DNA of 58,082 nt, from the NCBI RefSeq assembly GCF_002284575.1, contig NZ_NPKJ01000030.1, positions 1 to 58,082 on the forward strand, read 5' to 3'. Shown piece by piece: positions 55,247 to 58,082 of this stretch. The translations under genes and the position numbers were made by a program. The notes beneath the pieces are model-generated. The model saw only the letters and a list, made by a program, of their open reading frames with translations. It was not told the DNA's origin and did no database searches. Numbering within the stretch: position 1 is the stretch's first letter; every line of letters begins with the position of its first letter. The DNA comes from Mesorhizobium temperatum (lineage in GTDB: Bacteria; Pseudomonadota; Alphaproteobacteria; Rhizobiales; Rhizobiaceae).

Positions 55247-55912
55247 ATGCCCAGCGACATCAGACAATGCGATATGACCAGTCTTCGGCATCGTTTTCGC
55301 AATGTCGTCACCAGCGAGGAAGAGCTCCGAACAGTAGTCGGTCAGCCCCCAGAGCGTTCGGTCGCAAAGGTAATACAAATAATCGACGAATATGCGCGTC
55401 GCTTCATCGCTCATGCGCCTTTCGTCTTCGTGGCATCGGCCGGGGCCGATGGAATGGTCGACGTCTCGCCAAAAGGCGATCCAGTCGGATTTGTTAAGGT
55501 GTTGGACGATAGGACTCTTGCCATCCCGGACCGATTGGGCAATCGCCGGCTTGATACTTTGCGCAATGTTTTGATCAATCCGAATATCGGCCTAATTTTT
55601 GTAATCCCAGGCGTCACGTATACGTTGCGCGTAAGCGGCAGGGCCATCATCGTTCGAGATCTTGAGCTTCGTGAAACACTGGCCGTCAATCAGAAACTAC
55701 CCGATCACGTGCTCGTCGTTGACGTCCTGCATGTTCTTTCCCACTGTCCAAAATGTATGGTCCGCTCGGGATTGTGGCAGCCGGACGCGTGGCCTGACAC
55801 AAGTGGGTTGCCATCCTTTGCGGAAATGCTGGTCGCGCACGGAAAACTAGCTCAGACAGTTGAAGAAATGCAGGCAATCATAGACTCGGGTAACCGCGAA
55901 CGGCTCTACTAG
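55247..55912 (+). CDS. PPOX-type FMN-dependent flavoprotein (MSMEG_1061-like)
   Basis: The 221-residue protein has the pyridoxamine-phosphate-oxidase-like split barrel: APFVFVASAGADGMVDVSPK, TLAIPDRLGNRRLDTLRNVL, and GLIFVIPGVTYTLRVSGRA. The C-terminal CPKCMVRSGLWQP is typical of this subgroup. It probably binds FMN. Codon use is clearly AT-richer than its neighbours (for example the run around 55561-55600), a sign of recent transfer. GAGGGG precedes the ATG. An IS5-type transposase remnant follows directly. Confidence 0.85.
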   Translation: MPSDIRQCDMTSLRHRFRNVVTSEEELRTVVGQPPERSVAKVIQIIDEYARRFIAHAPFVFVASAGADGMVDVSPKGDPVGFVKVLDDRTLAIPDRLGNRRLDTLRNVLINPNIGLIFVIPGVTYTLRVSGRAIIVRDLELRETLAVNQKLPDHVLVVDVLHVLSHCPKCMVRSGLWQPDAWPDTSGLPSFAEMLVAHGKLAQTVEEMQAIIDSGNRERLY

Positions 55913-55996
55913 GTCGCGTACTCAGCGCGTAGCCAGATGCGGATTGCGACGAGTTTGAGTGCGGCGAGACAGTTCTCGAGTTGCCGTAACCAGACA
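55909..55996 (-). pseudogene. C-terminal remnant of an IS5-type transposase
   Basis: The minus strand reads VWLRQLENCLAALKLVAIR, then IWLRAEYAT and a stop at 55909-55911, the usual tail of IS5-family transposases. The frame is lost about 90 bases upstream and no ends or catalytic residues remain. It overlaps the stop of the PPOX gene by three bases. Confidence 0.75.
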
Positions 55997-56062
55997 TCGA
56001 TCTCGACCCCGCTTTACCGTCGCACTGAATGCCGTTTGTGTTTACGGCCTAAGCTGCGTCGG

Positions 56063-56794
56063 TTAAGCGACGCCGCCGCCGGCCTGAATGTTCTCGCCGG
56101 TCAGCCAGCGGGCCTCGTCGGAGGCGAGGAAAACCGCGACATCGGCAACGTCGCGCGGCGCTCCGATCCTGCCGAAGGGCGACATGCCGGCAGCCACAGC
56201 CCGGTCCCGCTCCGGAAGCAGGTCGGTGTCGGTAAAGCCCGGCGAAAGCGCATTCACGGTGACGCCGCGCGGCCCGAGCTCGCGCGAGAGGACGCGGACG
56301 AACTGCTCGACGGCTCCTTTGCTGCCGAGATAAAGGGCGGTCTGGGTGAAGAACATCTTGGTTCCACCGGTGGAAACCGCGATGATACGGCCACCGTCGC
56401 GCACGCGGCGCGCCGCTTCCTGAAGCGTGAAGAAGGTGCCTTTGGCATTGGCGCCGAAGACGTGGTCGAAGTCGGCTTCGGTGGCCTCGACCAGCGGTTT
56501 TATGACGGCGACGCCGACATTGGCGACAACGATGTCAATTGCCCCCATCTGCTTTTCGGTTTCGTCGAACAGCCGGCGGATGTCGGAAACGCTGGAGATA
56601 TCGGCCTGAACGGCAAGAGCTTTTCCGCCATTCTCGCGGATCGCGGCAACGGCTTCCTGGGCGGCTTTCTCGTTGCCGATATAGTTGACGACCACGGCCG
56701 CCCCGTGTGTCGCGAGCCCCTCGGCGATGGCTCGTCCAATGCCGCGCGAACTGCCCGTCACGAGCGCGATTTTGCCTTCAAGCGAATGATACAT
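56063..56794 (-). CDS. Short-chain dehydrogenase/reductase (glucose/ribitol or 3-oxoacyl-ACP reductase-like)
   Basis: The 243-residue classical SDR has IALVTGSSRGIGRAIAEGLA, ANVGVAV, the Ser region IIAVSTGGTK, and the Tyr-Lys pair in YLGSKGAVEQF. The C-terminus GENIQAGGGVA is standard. It would reduce or oxidise a carbonyl or alcohol with NADP(H). ATG at 56794 has AAGGGA at a proper distance. It is divergent from the LysR gene and is therefore its likely target. Substrate unknown. Confidence 0.88.
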   Translation of the reverse strand: MYHSLEGKIALVTGSSRGIGRAIAEGLATHGAAVVVNYIGNEKAAQEAVAAIRENGGKALAVQADISSVSDIRRLFDETEKQMGAIDIVVANVGVAVIKPLVEATEADFDHVFGANAKGTFFTLQEAARRVRDGGRIIAVSTGGTKMFFTQTALYLGSKGAVEQFVRVLSRELGPRGVTVNALSPGFTDTDLLPERDRAVAAGMSPFGRIGAPRDVADVAVFLASDEARWLTGENIQAGGGVA

Positions 56795-56866
56795 AGCTGC
56801 TATCCCTTTCTCGTCCGGCTACGGCGCTCCAAATCGAGCGGCGTCCCATGTGGAAGTTAGGGGCAT

Positions 56867-56886
56867 GCTATTGCTGAGATAATAGC
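56867..56886. promoter_or_regulatory. Candidate LysR-type operator between the SDR and LysR genes
   Basis: GCTATT (56867-56872) and AATAGC (56881-56886) are inverted around 8 bases and include a T-N11-A core. It lies about 38 bases before the LysR start and 73 before the divergent SDR start. Confidence 0.55.
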
Positions 56887-56923
56887 CTATGATCGAACAG
56901 GCTTGTTAAGTCTAGGATATATA

Positions 56924-57817
56924 ATGCGCGGGGCCGAGTTTTCCGAGCTGAAGGCGTTCGCAACGATCGTCGAGGAAGGCAGCTTTGTCCGCGCCGCGGC
57001 CAGGCTCAGGATTTCGCCGCCGGCGCTTAGCCAGACGATACGCGGACTGGAAGAGCGTGTCGGTGTCCGGCTGCTCAACCGCACGACCCGCAGCGTGTCG
57101 CCGACCGCAGCAGGCGAAACGCTGTTTGCACGCCTCGCACCGGCATTCAGTGAACTCGAAGGGGCTGTCGCCGACGCGCATGCATCACGCGATCGACCGG
57201 CAGGCTCGCTGCGCATCAATGTTCCACGCATCGCCGCCATGCGTTTCATCGCTCCCATGCTCGGCGATTTCCGCCGCGCCTATCCCGATATTGCCCTCAA
57301 CATAATCGTCGACGACACGCTGACTGACATTGTGGAGGGACGATTCGATGCCGGAATCAGGCTTGGTGAGCGGCTGCATAAGGACATGGTGGCGGTGAAA
57401 CTCAGCGACGAGCTGGAGATGGCCGCAGTGGCGGCGCCCAGCTATCTCGAGCGTCACCCCATACCCCGTCATCCCGCCGACCTGCATCATCACCAATGCA
57501 TCAATTTCCAGTGGCCCGGTGGCGGCAACATCTATCGATGGGAGTTCGCGCGAGGCCAGCGCGCTTTGGAAATAGCCGTGAACGGCGGTCTGACGGTCAA
57601 CGACACGGAACTGATGATCAGGGCGGCCCTGGATGGGATCGGCGTGGCTTACATGCTGGATTACCAGGTTCGGCCGTGGATCGAAACCGGCAAGCTCATC
57701 CGCTTTCTCGAAGCCTGGTCGCCCAGATTTCCGGGCTTTTACCTATATCATACGAGCTCCCGGCAGGTTCCGCCGGCCTTGCGTGTCTTCATCGACTTCC
57801 TGCTCGCCAGGCGATGA
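56924..57817 (+). CDS. LysR-family transcriptional regulator
   Basis: The 297-residue protein has a LysR helix-turn-helix (FSELKAFATIVEEGSFVRAA, SQTIRGLEERVGVRLLNRTT). An effector-binding domain with RINVPRIAAMRFIAPMLGDF, GRFDAGIRLGERL and the C-terminal LDYQVRPWIETGKLIR follows. ATG at 56924 is six bases after AGGA, and an upstream TTG at 56903 is in frame. By gene order it probably controls the divergent SDR. Its stop codon overlaps the beginning of the duplicated decarboxylase 3' end. Confidence 0.9.
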   Translation: MRGAEFSELKAFATIVEEGSFVRAAARLRISPPALSQTIRGLEERVGVRLLNRTTRSVSPTAAGETLFARLAPAFSELEGAVADAHASRDRPAGSLRINVPRIAAMRFIAPMLGDFRRAYPDIALNIIVDDTLTDIVEGRFDAGIRLGERLHKDMVAVKLSDELEMAAVAAPSYLERHPIPRHPADLHHHQCINFQWPGGGNIYRWEFARGQRALEIAVNGGLTVNDTELMIRAALDGIGVAYMLDYQVRPWIETGKLIRFLEAWSPRFPGFYLYHTSSRQVPPALRVFIDFLLARR

Positions 57818-57879
57818 CGCCGTTCGATGAAGGTGACGCGCAGCAGGGGTTTGCCAGCCTAGAGACGATGGCGGGTGAG
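57816..57879 (+). pseudogene. Orphan copy of the decarboxylase gene's last 64 bases
   Basis: Translation of this stretch reads TPFDEGDAQQGFASLETMA against TPFDEGDAPQGFASLETMA at the end of the 53933-55153 gene. There are eight base mismatches by eye, most of them silent (for example GGC/GGT, TTC/TTT, CTG/CTA). Nothing upstream belongs to a decarboxylase. It reads as the tail of a second, related gene or as an integration scar. Confidence 0.8.
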
Positions 57880-57883
57880 CTCC

Positions 57884-58030
57884 TGCCTTCTCCCACAGGG
57901 GGAGAAGGTGGCCGAGCGCAGCTCGGTCCGATGAGGGGTGTTCCAGCTTGACGTCGACGGCACTCCGTCCAGCACCCCTCTTCCGTCCCGGCGCTTTGCG
58001 CCGATCCACCTTCTCCCACAAGGGGCTAGC
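57884..58030. repeat. Palindromic intergenic repeat at window end
   Basis: CTGCCTTCTCCCACAGGGGG and GGAGAAGG, then GATGAGGGGTGTT and the inverted CAGCACCCCTC, followed by CCACCTTCTCCCACAAGGGG, form nested hairpins like 12033-12164. No gene is visible from 57880 to the end. Confidence 0.75.
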
Positions 58031-58082
58031 GTGCGCACATATTTGCTTCGAGTGGTTTAGTTTGGATTTGCAAGAGCGAAGC

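Overview
The window looks like a chromosomal stretch of a Mesorhizobium-like alphaproteobacterium (Rhizobiales). It is GC-rich, and it carries rhizobial palindromic intergenic repeats, a TamB, an ArsR-methyltransferase regulator beside metF, a RutR-controlled reductive pyrimidine pathway and several ABC importers. It is mostly core or conserved metabolism, with patches of accessory DNA. No rRNA, tRNA, CRISPR array or phage module was seen.

Layout. 1-2965 is the 3' part of tamB. 3366-9656 is a peptide/opine-type ABC importer: a Tat-exported binding protein, two permeases and one fused double ATPase. 9670-10260 is a lytic-transglycosylase lipoprotein. 10470-14686 holds a non-pyrrolysine MttB-family methyltransferase followed by a dimethylglycine/sarcosine-dehydrogenase-like flavoprotein, which suggests methylated-amine catabolism. 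14706-17768 holds DoxX, a small secreted protein, a two-domain VOC protein and a ChaC-like enzyme, with a decayed local duplication at about 15838-16066.

17910-35967 is the centre of the window. PreT and PreA (dihydropyrimidine dehydrogenase), RutR, an omega-aminotransferase, an N-carbamoyl amidohydrolase, dihydropyrimidinase and a four-gene NMT1/THI5-type ABC importer together form a uracil/thymine import and reductive degradation locus. RutR-like boxes lie upstream of preT and of the aminotransferase. The locus is split by a frameshifted IS4-family element, an Rrf2-AhpD-DoxX redox cassette, a DUF3592-like gene, and one intact and one broken short-chain dehydrogenase.

36144-48261 holds a CHRD protein, a CaiB-type CoA-transferase with a ThDP enzyme, a hydrolase, RNase T2, a diguanylate cyclase, EttA, trans-aconitate methyltransferase, a KAS III homologue, a DUF1905 protein and a MOSC protein. 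48274-52302 holds a class IV aminotransferase, TrmO with a DUF2293 protein, and a SahR-like regulator with MetF ending in a clear terminator. 52349-55153 holds a 28-residue membrane-protein candidate, an EamA exporter and an ornithine/lysine-type decarboxylase.

55154-57815 looks inserted. It holds an AT-richer PPOX flavoprotein gene, an IS5-type transposase tail, and a divergent SDR/LysR pair. It is flanked by two diverged copies of the decarboxylase gene's last 64 bases. Large palindromic repeats fill several intergenic gaps, including one inside the pyrimidine transporter operon.
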